From assembly GCA_021845645.1 (NCBI GenBank), contig JAJZVM010000015.1, positions 19,349 to 83,348 on the forward strand: a DNA stretch of 64,000 nt. Reading direction: 5' to 3'. The notes under the pieces are model-generated. The model did not search any database and was not told the DNA's origin. It saw only the letters and a list, made by a program, of their open reading frames with translations. Every line of letters begins with the position of its first letter. Within the stretch, counting starts at the first letter, position 1. Below are positions 1 to 8,714 of the stretch, one piece after another. Source of the DNA: Bacillota bacterium. Lineage in GTDB: Bacteria; Bacillota_E; JAJZYS01; JAJYTV01. Position numbers and translations under genes: made by a program.

Positions 1-2
1 GG

Positions 3-269
3 ATCGCAGGGTTCGCATTGGCCATGCTGTTCCCGTTTTCGCCGCAGGACCAGGACACGTGGCTGATCATCTCCTTCGTGGTCGTCGTGCTCGGTGGTGT
101 GGACAACCTGATGACCACCCTGGCAGCGGGAGTCGTCCTTGGCATCCTGCAGACGCTGGCGGGACTGTGGCTGCCGTTCAGCGACCAGAACCTCGTGGTG
201 TATGCGGTGCTGGCGTTGGCTCTCATCTGGCGGAGCAGAACCGCGACACTGCGCTTCCGCTCGATCTGA
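3..269 (+). CDS. livH: Branched-chain amino acid ABC transporter permease, LivH-type (C-terminal end only)
   Basis: The window opens inside this gene; about 88 C-terminal residues are visible. They show two hydrophobic segments and a VVLGGVDNLMTTLAAGVVLG stretch, which matches the Gly-rich cytoplasmic loop and final membrane helices of LivH-type permeases. It is followed after a short gap by a LivM-type permease. The two would form the membrane channel of an importer for branched-chain amino acids or similar small carboxylates. The true start, and probably the ATPase genes, lie outside the window. The substrate cannot be read from the sequence. Confidence 0.8.
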   Translation: MAGFALAMLFPFSPQDQDTWLIISFVVVVLGGVDNLMTTLAAGVVLGILQTLAGLWLPFSDQNLVVYAVLALALIWRSRTATLRFRSI

Positions 270-291
270 GCCGGCGATGGAGGGCGTGACG

Positions 292-1359
292 ATGGCAAAG
301 CGCGAGTCTGGCTTGACTGGCCGGTATACGACGACACGTCTGCTCATGGTCACGGGCGCCGGCGTGGTGCTTGCGATGGCCGCCTGGCTGATGAACGCCG
401 GGCTGGTCAGCGTGATCACGCCGATCGTGATGTACATAGCCCTTGCCGAAGGCTGGACGATCCTCGGCGGCTACGGCGGGTATCTCAACTTGGGCATGGT
501 GACCTTCTTCGGCATCGGAGGCCTTGCGGCAGGCGTCGCGACGAACTCCTGGCACGCCGCCGTGATCCCGGCGATCCTGTTCGGCATGCTGGCGAGCGGC
601 ATCTCCGGCCTGCTGGTCGGAGTCGTCTCCCTGAACCTGCGCGGAGCCTACTTCGGGATCTTCACCTTTGTCAGCTCGTTCATCTTCATGGCCATCGCCG
701 ATACGGTGAGCTTCACCAATGGCGCGGGAGGCATGATGCTGCCGGCGATCGCGGTATCGGAAGACAACGCGACGCGCATCTGGTTCGACGCTTTTGTGGT
801 GGTGGCGGTGGTCGCCGTAGCGCTTGCCCTCTATATCCAGCATTCGCGCTGGGGAGCGGCGCTCGTGGCCATTCGCGAGGACGAACCGGCGGCGGAGGTG
901 CTGGGCATCCGCACGATGCGGGTGAAGCTCCTCGCCTTTCTCGCCGGAGCGGTGATCGCTGGCGCCGTGGGCGGCATCTACGCCTTTCAGCAGCAGTTCA
1001 TCTACCCCGAAACGATCTTCTCGGACCTGATCACGCTGCAGGTGGTGCTGATGGCCGTGGCTGGAGGCGCAGGCAGCTGGATCGGGCCGATCGTCGGCAC
1101 GCTCATCGTCATGGGCCTCTCGACCCTGCTGCAGATAGGGGCCGGGCAGATGGCGATCGCGCCGCAGATCGACCGCGTGATCTACGGCTTCATCCTGATC
1201 GCGGTTGGGCTTTTCGCCAGCGATGGTCTGGTGGGCCTGATCCGCCGTGGCTCTCGACATCGCAGGCAGCGGACGCCTGAACAGTCGGAGGCAGACCACG
1301 GATCCGCGGGAGGGCCCGAGCGCTCGCCGGAAGTGGGGATGTCGGCCGACGGTGCCTGA
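292..1359 (+). CDS. livM: Branched-chain amino acid ABC transporter permease, LivM-type
   Basis: A 355-residue integral membrane protein with about eight to ten hydrophobic segments, the LivM family topology. The family signature is seen in the cytoplasmic loop RWGAALVAIREDEPAAEVLG and the following VVLMAVAGGAGSWIGPIVG stretch. ATG 292 is chosen because GGAGGG lies about seven bases upstream; ATG 277 in the same frame is possible. The last 30 residues are polar and Arg-rich, a cytoplasmic tail. It pairs with the LivH-type permease upstream. The oxidoreductase genes that follow suggest the imported solute is a catabolic substrate, which is inference. Confidence 0.88.
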   Translation: MAKRESGLTGRYTTTRLLMVTGAGVVLAMAAWLMNAGLVSVITPIVMYIALAEGWTILGGYGGYLNLGMVTFFGIGGLAAGVATNSWHAAVIPAILFGMLASGISGLLVGVVSLNLRGAYFGIFTFVSSFIFMAIADTVSFTNGAGGMMLPAIAVSEDNATRIWFDAFVVVAVVAVALALYIQHSRWGAALVAIREDEPAAEVLGIRTMRVKLLAFLAGAVIAGAVGGIYAFQQQFIYPETIFSDLITLQVVLMAVAGGAGSWIGPIVGTLIVMGLSTLLQIGAGQMAIAPQIDRVIYGFILIAVGLFASDGLVGLIRRGSRHRRQRTPEQSEADHGSAGGPERSPEVGMSADGA

Positions 1360-1402
1360 CAAGGCGTAACCACAGCGAAGCCCCGAGGAGGCGCCGCACG
1401 AG

Positions 1403-2302
1403 ATGCGATTGGGAATGGTCGGGCTTGGCGTGATGGGAGCTCCCATGGTCCGCAGGCTGACGGCGGCAGGGTTCGAGGTTCTGGGCTACAACCGGACGCA
1501 GGCCAAGGCGTCCGCGCTCCGGGATGAGGCGGGGATGCAGGTTGCCGAGTCGCCCCGGCAGGTGGCGGCAGAGACGGACGTCGTGATGTCCATGGTGTCC
1601 GACGACAGCGCGCTGCGGGCCATTGCGCTCGGGCCGGCCGGAATCATCGCGGGACTCGGGACGGGCAAGACCTGGGTGGATTTCAGCACAGTGAGCCCGC
1701 GACTCAGCGTTGAGCTCGGCGAACATGCTGCGGCCTGCGGTTCGGCTCGGCTCGAGGCGCCCGTATCGGGCAGTGTCCCTGCCGTGGACGCCGGAACCCT
1801 CGTGATCCTCGTGGGTGGCGATGAAGCGGTGGTCGCCCGCGTGGAACCGGTTCTTCGGCATCTTGGCAGCATCCAGAGAATCGGTGCCGTCGGTCAGGCG
1901 CTTGCGCTGAAGCTGGCCATCAACCTGAGCATCCCGCTGCAGCTGTTCGGATTCGCAGAGGGGCTCGTGATCGCGGAACGCGCGGGGCTGGACCGCGACC
2001 GCGTGATCGAGCTGATGCTGGGGACGGTCCTGGCGTCGCCGATGCTCAAGTACCGCATCCCGTTCGCGCAGCAACCGCCCCAGACGCCCTGGTTCACGGT
2101 CGGGATGATGCTGAAGGACGTGGAGCTGGCGCTCGACGAGGCGTCGGCGCGCGGCGCCGCAACGCCCATGACGGCTCGGGCGGCCGATCTCCTCAAGTTG
2201 GCGCTGCGGAGGGGACTCGGCGCGGAGGAGGTCGCGGCCGTCGTGAGGATGCTTGAAGCGCTCCAGGGGCCGGTCTCGGACGACCCGCTGGCCGCGCAAT
2301 GA
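1403..2302 (+). CDS. NAD(P)-dependent 3-hydroxyisobutyrate / beta-hydroxyacid dehydrogenase family protein
   Basis: A 299-residue protein, the usual length for this family. An N-terminal Rossmann fold is marked by GLGVMGAPMVRRL near residue 6. The substrate motif is at about residue 117 (APVSGSVPAVDAGTL). The catalytic lysine region follows near residue 170 (ALALKLAINLSI). Members such as 3-hydroxyisobutyrate dehydrogenase, tartronate semialdehyde reductase and GlxR oxidise or reduce short beta-hydroxyacids; sequence alone does not separate them. The ribosome site GGAGG is about 12 bases before ATG 1403. Its stop overlaps the next ATG (ATGA), so translation is probably coupled to the alcohol dehydrogenase. 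Confidence 0.85.
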   Translation: MRLGMVGLGVMGAPMVRRLTAAGFEVLGYNRTQAKASALRDEAGMQVAESPRQVAAETDVVMSMVSDDSALRAIALGPAGIIAGLGTGKTWVDFSTVSPRLSVELGEHAAACGSARLEAPVSGSVPAVDAGTLVILVGGDEAVVARVEPVLRHLGSIQRIGAVGQALALKLAINLSIPLQLFGFAEGLVIAERAGLDRDRVIELMLGTVLASPMLKYRIPFAQQPPQTPWFTVGMMLKDVELALDEASARGAATPMTARAADLLKLALRRGLGAEEVAAVVRMLEALQGPVSDDPLAAQ

Positions 2303-3351
2303 GGGCGGCGGTCTACCACTGGCGCGAGGACGTGCGCATCGACGATGTGCCCGTACCGCTTGGCCCGGGGCACGGCGAACTCCTGCTCGAGGTCCTGCGC
2401 TGCGGGATCTGCGGTACGGACGTCGCCGAGTTCCAGACAGGCCCCCACCTCATCCCGCGCACCCCCCACCCGGTGACCGGACGAGCGGTGCCGCTCACGA
2501 TCGGCCACGAGTTCACGGGCCGCGTTGCGGCGGTCGGACCCGGGGTGCAGGGCTTCGCTGCTGGCGATCGCGCCGCATCCAGCGCAGTGGTGCCGTGCGG
2601 GGAGTGCCGGTTCTGCCGGCGCGGCCAGACGAATCTTTGTGAACGGTATCACGCCCTGGGACTGCAGGCGGACGGCGGGCTTGCGGAGTTCGTCCGCGTA
2701 CCGGCTGCAAGTTGCGCGCAGGTGGCCGACGGCTGCTCCGACGAGAACGCTGCACTGACGCAGCCGCTGGCGGTCGCCATGCACGCTTTCCACCAGACTC
2801 CGCATCGCAGCGGCGAGGCCATGCTCGTACTCGGCGCGGGAGGCATCGGCTCACTCTACCTCGCTGTGGCGAAGAGCCGTGGCCGTACTGTCTACGTCGC
2901 CGACATCGATCCCCTGGCTCTCCGTCGATCCGAGGCCCTGGGCGCCGATGGCGTCATAGACCTACGCCAGGAGGGGCTGGGAGATGGGCTGCGGCGACGG
3001 ACGGGAGAGGGCACCGTGGCGACGATGGTCGAGTGCAGCGGGCGCGACGATGCGCTGGCGGCGGCGGCCACCCTGGTGCAGCGCGGAGGCACCCTGATGC
3101 TCGTCGGCCTGCAGACCCGGACTGTCGCACTGGACCTGCACGCCTTCGTCATCAACGAGGTGACGGTGGCAACCAGCCAGGCGCTCGTCAACGCCGTGGA
3201 CCTGCCGGCCGCCGCGGGGCTTCTGGCAGAGCGCGACCTCGCGCCGCTGCTCGTCGACAGGGTCATTGCCCTTGAGGATCTGGTCGGCGGCGGGCTTGCA
3301 GCTTCGGCCAAGGGAGAAGTGCATGGCAAGGTCCTGATCGATCCGCGCTGA
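2299..3351 (+). CDS. Zinc-binding medium-chain alcohol dehydrogenase (butanediol/threonine dehydrogenase-like), copy 1
   Basis: A 350-residue MDR-superfamily dehydrogenase. The catalytic zinc site shows GICGTDVAEF (Cys about residue 36) and GHEFTG (about residue 72). The structural zinc lobe has all four cysteines in CGECRFCRRGQTNLC. The cofactor motif is GAGGIGSLYLAVAKSRG. Overall it looks like (R,R)-butanediol, sorbitol or threonine dehydrogenases; the exact substrate is not determined. It overlaps the preceding gene by four bases and is followed by a close paralogue of identical length, which suggests a tandem duplication. Confidence 0.87.
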   Translation: MRAAVYHWREDVRIDDVPVPLGPGHGELLLEVLRCGICGTDVAEFQTGPHLIPRTPHPVTGRAVPLTIGHEFTGRVAAVGPGVQGFAAGDRAASSAVVPCGECRFCRRGQTNLCERYHALGLQADGGLAEFVRVPAASCAQVADGCSDENAALTQPLAVAMHAFHQTPHRSGEAMLVLGAGGIGSLYLAVAKSRGRTVYVADIDPLALRRSEALGADGVIDLRQEGLGDGLRRRTGEGTVATMVECSGRDDALAAAATLVQRGGTLMLVGLQTRTVALDLHAFVINEVTVATSQALVNAVDLPAAAGLLAERDLAPLLVDRVIALEDLVGGGLAASAKGEVHGKVLIDPR

Positions 3352-3400
3352 CGGCTTGCAGCAGGGCGACCGCACCGGTGCAGGAGACGGAGGAGAGGCT

Positions 3401-4453
3401 ATGAGAGCGGCGGTCTACTACGGCAGGGAGGACGTGCGGATCGAGGAGGTCGCGGAGGCAAAGGACCCGCGGCAGGGAGAGGTCACGCTCGAGGTCGTGC
3501 GTGCGGGCATCTGCGGTACCGACGTCGCTGAGTACATGAGGGGGCCGCACCTGATTCCCCTCGAGGTTCATCCGCAGACGGGGAGGAAGGTGCCGATCGT
3601 TATCGGACACGAGTTCATCGGCCAGGTCGCAAAGGTCGGCGATGGCGTCGCCGCCTTTCGGGTCGGGGATCGTGTCGCCAGCGGCGCCGGAGTTTCGTGC
3701 GGAAGGTGCGAGTGGTGCCTTCGCGGAGAGACGAACATGTGCCAGCACTACTACACCCACGGCTTTCAGGAGGATGGTGGGCTGGCGGAGCGCGTCACGG
3801 TGCCTGCGGACACCTGCGCCCTGATCCCGGGCGGCACCTCCGACGACAATGCGGCCCTGGCCCAGCCTCTGTCCGTAGCGGTCCACGCCGTGCGGCGCAC
3901 CGGCCATCCGGCGGGAGAGAAGCTCGTCCTGATCGGCGTGGGCGGAGTCGGCTCGCTCTACCTGGCCGTCGCCAAGAGCCAGGGGATCCCGGTGATCGCC
4001 GCGGACGTCGACCAGAAGGCTCTCGGGCGCGCTGGGCTGCTCGGCGCCGACCGCGTTGTCGACCTCGGCCGGGAGGATCTGCTCGGGGTCGTCATGCAGG
4101 AGACAGGCGGTTACGGCGCGACGACGGTCGTCGAGTGCACCGGACGCGAGGATGCCCTCGGGCTCGCCATGCAGCTGTTGCGGCGGTCCGGCACGCTGAT
4201 GCTCGTCGGCCTGCAGACGGGGCGTGTCCCCTTCGACTTCCACCAGCTGGTCCAGCGCGAGATCACCGTACGCACGAGCAACGCGCACGTCTGCACGACG
4301 GACCTGCCGGCGGCTCTCAGCCTCCTTGCCATGTCGGATCTGGCGCCGCTGCTGGTTGACAGGGTCATCCCGCTCGAGCGGCTCGTGCCGGACGGCATCC
4401 TGGCGGCGGCGCGCGGCGATACGCACGGCAAGGTGCTCGTGAGCCTGCGATAG
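3401..4453 (+). CDS. Zinc-binding medium-chain alcohol dehydrogenase, copy 2
   Basis: A 350-residue paralogue of the gene just upstream, colinear throughout. Catalytic zinc residues are in GICGTDVAEYM and GHEFIG. The structural zinc cysteines are in CGRCEWCLRGETNMC, and the cofactor motif is GVGGVGSLYLAVAKSQG. ATG 3401 is chosen over an upstream in-frame start because GGAGGAG precedes it by a normal distance. Both copies keep all visible metal ligands, so both should be active, perhaps on different alcohols or stereoisomers. A 49-base spacer separates the two genes, so they are probably one transcript. Confidence 0.87.
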   Translation: MRAAVYYGREDVRIEEVAEAKDPRQGEVTLEVVRAGICGTDVAEYMRGPHLIPLEVHPQTGRKVPIVIGHEFIGQVAKVGDGVAAFRVGDRVASGAGVSCGRCEWCLRGETNMCQHYYTHGFQEDGGLAERVTVPADTCALIPGGTSDDNAALAQPLSVAVHAVRRTGHPAGEKLVLIGVGGVGSLYLAVAKSQGIPVIAADVDQKALGRAGLLGADRVVDLGREDLLGVVMQETGGYGATTVVECTGREDALGLAMQLLRRSGTLMLVGLQTGRVPFDFHQLVQREITVRTSNAHVCTTDLPAALSLLAMSDLAPLLVDRVIPLERLVPDGILAAARGDTHGKVLVSLR

Positions 4454-4548
4454 AGAGACCGGCTGCTCTTCTGCAGTGAGCTCCGCGGGCGGCCCAGGGG
4501 CCACGGCGCGAGGGCGGAGAGAAAAATCCGCGGGGAGGACAACGACAG

Positions 4549-6024
4549 ATGGGTTCTGTGACAGAGTGGATGGCTCCGACGAAGCTGCTGATCGATGGCG
4601 CATGGTGTGACGCGGCAGATGGCGGCGAGACGTTCGGGGTAGAGGACCCGGCCACGCAGGAAGTCATCGCACGGGTCGCGGACGGCACCGAGGAGGACGC
4701 GCGGAGCGCGGTCGAGGCGGCCGCGCGGGCATTTGCCCTCTGGCGGCGGACGACCGCCTACGAGCGCAGCCGGCTCCTGCGTCGCTGGTACGAACTGGTG
4801 GAGGAGGATCGCGAGAACCTGTGCCGGCTGATGACCATCGAGAACGGCAAGCCGCTCGCGGACGCGGACGCGGAAGTGACATACGCCGCGAGCTTCATCG
4901 AATGGTTCTCGGAGGAAGCGAAGCGTGCCTACGGCCGTACGATTCCCGCGACCCGGGCAGAGAAGCGGCTACTCGTCCTGCGGCACCCCGTCGGGATCGT
5001 GGCGGCGATCACGCCCTGGAACTTCCCTGCCGCGATGATCACGCGCAAGGTGGCGCCAGCCATTGCGGCGGGCTGTGCCGTGGTGCTGAAGCCGGCATCT
5101 GCGACGCCTCTCACGGCGCTCCGCCTCGGGGAGCTCCTCGAGCAGGCCGGTGCGCCGGCAGGGCTTCTCAACATCGTCACGTCGTCGCGTTCAAGGCGCA
5201 TCGGGGACGTCTGGCTCGCGGATCCACGGGTGCGCAAGATCACCTTCACGGGTTCGACGAGTGTCGGGAAGTACCTGATGGAGCGGGCGGCGGGCAACAT
5301 GCAGCGCCTCTCGCTGGAACTGGGCGGACAGGCACCGGTGATCATCTTCGCCGACGCCGACCTCGACGTGGTGCTCGATGCCTTGATGGTGGCCAAGTTC
5401 CGCAATGGCGGGCAGAGCTGCATCGCGGCGAACCGGGTCCTCGTGGAGGAAAGCATCGTCGACCAGTTCCTACTGAGGGCATCGGAGCAGGTCAAGAACC
5501 TGCGTGTCGGCTACGGCCTGGACCCCGGCGTGGCGGTGGGGCCGATGATCGATGAGGCAGGGCGCGAGAAGGTGCTCGAGCACATCCAGGATGCGCTCGA
5601 GCACGGCGCGCGTTTGACTGCAGGGGGCCACGCGATGCCCGGGCGCGGGTACTTTGTCGAGCCAACCGTGCTCGGCGGCGTGAGCCTGGACATGAAGGTG
5701 ATGCACGAAGAGACGTTCGGCCCCGTCCTGGCGGTGAGCAGCTTCCGCACGGAACACGAGGCTGTCGAGACGGCGAATGGGACGGAGTTCGGCCTCGCGG
5801 CATACCTCTTCACGCGCGACGCCAGTCGGGCCTGGCGGGTGGCCGAGACGCTCGAGTACGGCATCGTCGGCCTGAACGACGGGCTGCCGTCGACAGCGCA
5901 GGCCCCGTTTGGCGGCTTCAAGGAGTCGGGGCTCGGGCGAGAGGGAGGAGAGGAAGGGCTCGACGCCTTCCTGGAGACGAAGTACGTCTCCTGGGGGGCC
6001 GTCGGCGTCGGCCTGCAGTCGTAG
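4549..6024 (+). CDS. NAD(P)-dependent aldehyde dehydrogenase, succinate-semialdehyde dehydrogenase type
   Basis: A 491-residue aldehyde dehydrogenase of normal length. It has the cofactor and oxyanion region TPWNFPAAMITRKVAPA, the general-base glutamate in LELGGQAPV and the catalytic cysteine in NGGQSCIAANR. The C-terminal motif is PFGGFKESGLGREGG. This subfamily (GabD-like) oxidises semialdehydes to acids. GGGGAGG precedes ATG 4549. In context it would oxidise the aldehyde formed by the upstream alcohol or hydroxyacid dehydrogenases. The specific substrate is not known. Confidence 0.87.
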   Translation: MGSVTEWMAPTKLLIDGAWCDAADGGETFGVEDPATQEVIARVADGTEEDARSAVEAAARAFALWRRTTAYERSRLLRRWYELVEEDRENLCRLMTIENGKPLADADAEVTYAASFIEWFSEEAKRAYGRTIPATRAEKRLLVLRHPVGIVAAITPWNFPAAMITRKVAPAIAAGCAVVLKPASATPLTALRLGELLEQAGAPAGLLNIVTSSRSRRIGDVWLADPRVRKITFTGSTSVGKYLMERAAGNMQRLSLELGGQAPVIIFADADLDVVLDALMVAKFRNGGQSCIAANRVLVEESIVDQFLLRASEQVKNLRVGYGLDPGVAVGPMIDEAGREKVLEHIQDALEHGARLTAGGHAMPGRGYFVEPTVLGGVSLDMKVMHEETFGPVLAVSSFRTEHEAVETANGTEFGLAAYLFTRDASRAWRVAETLEYGIVGLNDGLPSTAQAPFGGFKESGLGREGGEEGLDAFLETKYVSWGAVGVGLQS

Positions 6025-6042
6025 GAGCGCGGGGTTCCACGG

Positions 6043-7500
6043 ATGGCAAAGCGGAGGCGAGCTTCGGTGCCTGACCTTGACGGGACGTGGGATCTCTTCG
6101 TCCTCGGCGCCGGTCCGGGCGGATACGCTGCCGCGTTCGCAGCGGCCGACCACGGCCTCGGCGTCGCGCTCTGCGACCTGGAGGCGAATCCAGGGGGTGT
6201 CTGCCTCTACCGGGGCTGCATCCCCTCCAAGGCGTTGCTACACGCGGCAGCAATCATCCGGGAGAGCCGCAGGGCGAGCATCATGGGGATCGACTTCGCA
6301 GATCCGTCCATCGATGTCGAACACCTGCGGCGATGGCAGGACGGGGTCGTGCAGCGGCTGACGGCAGGGCTCGGCGGCCTCGCCAGGACGCGGCGGATCC
6401 ATTACCTGCAAGGGAGAGCGACCCTCCTCGACGCGCATCGCGCCCGGATCGTGGCTGCCGACGGGTCCAGCAGCGAGGTGCTGTTCGAGCATCTCCTCGT
6501 GGCTACGGGGTCGCGGCCCGTGATGCCGCCGGAATTCGCGGGCGAAAGCCCGCGCATCGTGGAAGCATCCACCGCGCTGCACCTCGATCAGGTTCCGCGC
6601 CGGCTGCTGATCGTTGGCGGCGGCTACATCGGCACGGAGCTCGCGACGATCTACACGGCGATCGGCGCGCGCGTGACGCTCGTTGAGATCACCCCGGGCC
6701 TCCTGCCCGGCATGGACCGCGAGCTTGCGCGTGTGCTCGAAGCGAAGCTGAAGGCGGAGATCGCCGAGCTCATGCTCGGCACTGCGGTCCTGGCCGCCGA
6801 AGACACCGGCGCCGCCGTGCGGGTACAGTTCTCGACCGGCGCGACGGCGGAGTACGACCGCGTCCTGGTTGCGGTAGGACGCAGGCCGAACACGGAGGGG
6901 TTCGGGCTTGAGCTGAGTGGGGCGCGGCTGAACCGGCAGGGCTTCGTCGAGGTCGACGAGGAGCGGCGCAGCGGCAGCGGCACCACCTTCGCGGTGGGAG
7001 ATGTGACCGGTCCGCCTCTCCTCGCGCACAAGGCGTCCAGCGAGGGAAGGGTGGCGGCCGCGGTTATGGCGGGGCATGAAGAGCGCTACCGGCCCCGGGC
7101 TGTGCCGAGCGTCGTCTACACAGCTCCGGAGGTCGCTTGGTGCGGCCTGAGCGAGGGGGAGGCCGCGATCCAGGGACACCGCGTCCGCACCACGTCGTTT
7201 CCGTGGGCGGCGTCCGGCCGGGCGTGGACAGAGGGCCATACAGAGGGGATGACCAAGCTCGTCTTCGACGAGGAAGCGGGTACCATTCTCGGCGTCGGCA
7301 TCGTCGGGGCAGGCGCGGGCGAGCTGATCGCTGAGGGCGTGCTCGCCGTCGAGATCGGGCTCAGGGCGCAGGACCTGGCGACGGTCATCCACCCGCACCC
7401 AACGCTGTCAGAGACGATGATGGAGGCCGCGGAACTCTACGGCGGCCACGCGACCCACTACTACGGCCGACAGCGCATGAGCGCGGACCGCTCCGGCTGA
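6043..7500 (+). CDS. lpdA: Dihydrolipoyl dehydrogenase (pyridine nucleotide-disulfide oxidoreductase)
   Basis: A 485-residue flavoprotein. FAD motif GAGPGGYAAAFAAADHG is near residue 24, and the redox-active disulfide is in GGVCLYRGCIPSKALL. The NAD motif is GGGYIGTELATIYTAIGA, and the C-terminal base is in HPHPTLSE. The active-site spacing C-x4-C is that of lipoamide dehydrogenase, with Tyr-Arg in place of the common Asn-Val. No 2-oxoacid dehydrogenase E1/E2 or glycine cleavage genes are adjacent, which is unusual for a dedicated Lpd. It may serve a complex encoded elsewhere. It starts 18 bases after the aldehyde dehydrogenase stop. Confidence 0.85.
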   Translation: MAKRRRASVPDLDGTWDLFVLGAGPGGYAAAFAAADHGLGVALCDLEANPGGVCLYRGCIPSKALLHAAAIIRESRRASIMGIDFADPSIDVEHLRRWQDGVVQRLTAGLGGLARTRRIHYLQGRATLLDAHRARIVAADGSSSEVLFEHLLVATGSRPVMPPEFAGESPRIVEASTALHLDQVPRRLLIVGGGYIGTELATIYTAIGARVTLVEITPGLLPGMDRELARVLEAKLKAEIAELMLGTAVLAAEDTGAAVRVQFSTGATAEYDRVLVAVGRRPNTEGFGLELSGARLNRQGFVEVDEERRSGSGTTFAVGDVTGPPLLAHKASSEGRVAAAVMAGHEERYRPRAVPSVVYTAPEVAWCGLSEGEAAIQGHRVRTTSFPWAASGRAWTEGHTEGMTKLVFDEEAGTILGVGIVGAGAGELIAEGVLAVEIGLRAQDLATVIHPHPTLSETMMEAAELYGGHATHYYGRQRMSADRSG

Positions 7501-7680
7501 TCAGGGGCGACGCGCGGGACCGGCAGGGGGAGGGCCGCGGGCGCATGGACCGGACGAATTCACGTCGCGATCTCGAGCGGATCCGCATGGCAGGTGAGGA
7601 GCGCTACCATCGGTTTCGATCCCTCCCCGAATCCTTGCGCGAACCCAAAGCGGCACTGCCTGCAGGAAGGAAGTGGCGGC

Positions 7681-8145
7681 ATGTCTGACGTCTTCTACAC
7701 GTCACATGTCCAGGTCGAACGGCAGCAGGGCGGTCTTCGTACGGCACATCTGCCGGGCGAGGCGAATCCGGTCGTCTTCGGAACGCACGGCCCTATACGC
7801 AAGCACTACGGTGCGCCGGAGGGAACCGAGGAACGGGCATCCACTCTGGACTACATCGTCGCGACGGCAGCCGGCTGACTGACCGGCACCTTCGGGGGCG
7901 CGCTGGAGGCGCGCAAGATTGACGCCAGTGACCGCAAGCTGATGGCAGAGGCCACAGGCGAGGTGGAACTCGAGAACGGCGTGCTGGTGCTGAAACGCAT
8001 CCACGTAACGTACCGACTTGCGGGGTGTCCCACGGAACTGCAGACTGCGGCACTGCGGGCCTATGGCTTCCATCAGTCCCATTGCCCGGTGGCGGTCAGC
8101 ATCGGCGGCAGCATTACGATCACGACCTCGCTCGAATTCGTCTGA
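7681..8145 (+). CDS. OsmC family peroxide reductase, candidate selenoprotein (UGA at codon 66)
   Basis: Reading through one in-frame TGA (7876-7878) gives a full 154-residue OsmC-family protein. The family's first, peroxidatic cysteine normally sits in an AAAGCLTGTF-like motif; here the text is ATAAG-U-LTGTFGG, so the UGA falls exactly on that residue. The second family cysteine is present as Cys135 in HQSHCPVAV. GGAAGGAAG precedes ATG 7681. No other stop or frameshift interrupts the gene, and its end is the natural one. A 6-bp hairpin with a UGGAG loop lies 19 bases after the UGA, as expected of a bacterial SECIS. A nonsense mutation is the alternative, but the position makes selenocysteine the better reading. 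The selenium insertion genes are not in this window. Confidence 0.78.
7898..7914 (+). promoter_or_regulatory. Bacterial SECIS-like hairpin
   Basis: GCGCGC (7898-7903), loop TGGAG (7904-7908), GCGCGC (7909-7914) form a perfect 6-bp stem. The loop starts 25 bases after the UGA at 7876-7878. Its first two bases include G. Both features fit the described bacterial SECIS pattern (apical loop about 16-37 bases from UGA, G in the first two loop positions). It would recruit SelB with Sec-tRNA. The GC-rich coding context could make a short stem by chance. Confidence 0.65.
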
Positions 8146-8318
8146 GACATGCGCCCGATGCGGGCCCTGATGCCCGCCCGATCGTCGCCCGTGCGCTCGT
8201 CCCGTTGGACAGCAGCGCAGCCCGGGGAATGCATCCTCGGCCCCGCGGCAACCCCCTGGCGTGATGCGCCAAGGCGGTCTTGCTGTCGTCAAAGTTGCTA
8301 CGCGACCACCCATCTGGT

Positions 8319-8678
8319 TCGGCGAGACGGGGCAGTACGAAGTCACACGGGCGGTCGCGGGCCTGCGGCCGAAGGGCATGCTCTTCTCGCCGCAGTTCCT
8401 CTACTACCTCGAAGGGATCAAGCAGGACCGCCCGGGAGAGGCCACCGGCGCCGTCCCGACCGACGGGCTGGCCATTCTCGAGCATATCGGCGTGGCTCCA
8501 GAAGGCCTGGACCCGTATGTCGTCGGCCAGTTCCGGCCGCCATCCAGCGAGGCCATGGCGGCGGCGCAGCAGTACCGCATCAAGTCGTGGTCGTCGGTTT
8601 CCCGCATCGCGTGCCGAGCGCCCTGCACGTCCCTGATGCCCGTCCTGACACTTCTCGCCGCGAGGCGTCCACTCAATT
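8319..8678 (+). pseudogene. Truncated copy of the C1 family peptidase gene
   Basis: This 360-base stretch encodes FGETGQYEVTRAVAG... through LTLLAARRPLN and is about 88% identical in protein to residues 54-172 of the intact peptidase at 10697-11530. The copy begins just after the position of the catalytic Cys and ends before the catalytic His, so it has no active-site residue. No start codon with ribosome site fits the family, and the reading frame runs into unrelated sequence at both ends. It is a segmental duplicate that has lost function. Confidence 0.85.
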
Positions 8679-8714
8679 CAGAACCGTCTGGCAACCGACT
8701 TGGCAGCGAAACCG

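Noticed and set aside
7876..7878. OsmC gene as a simple nonsense-mutated pseudogene
   Set aside because: Possible, but the stop is UGA, falls exactly on the catalytic Cys, is followed by a SECIS-like hairpin, and no other damage is present. Kept as the alternative only.
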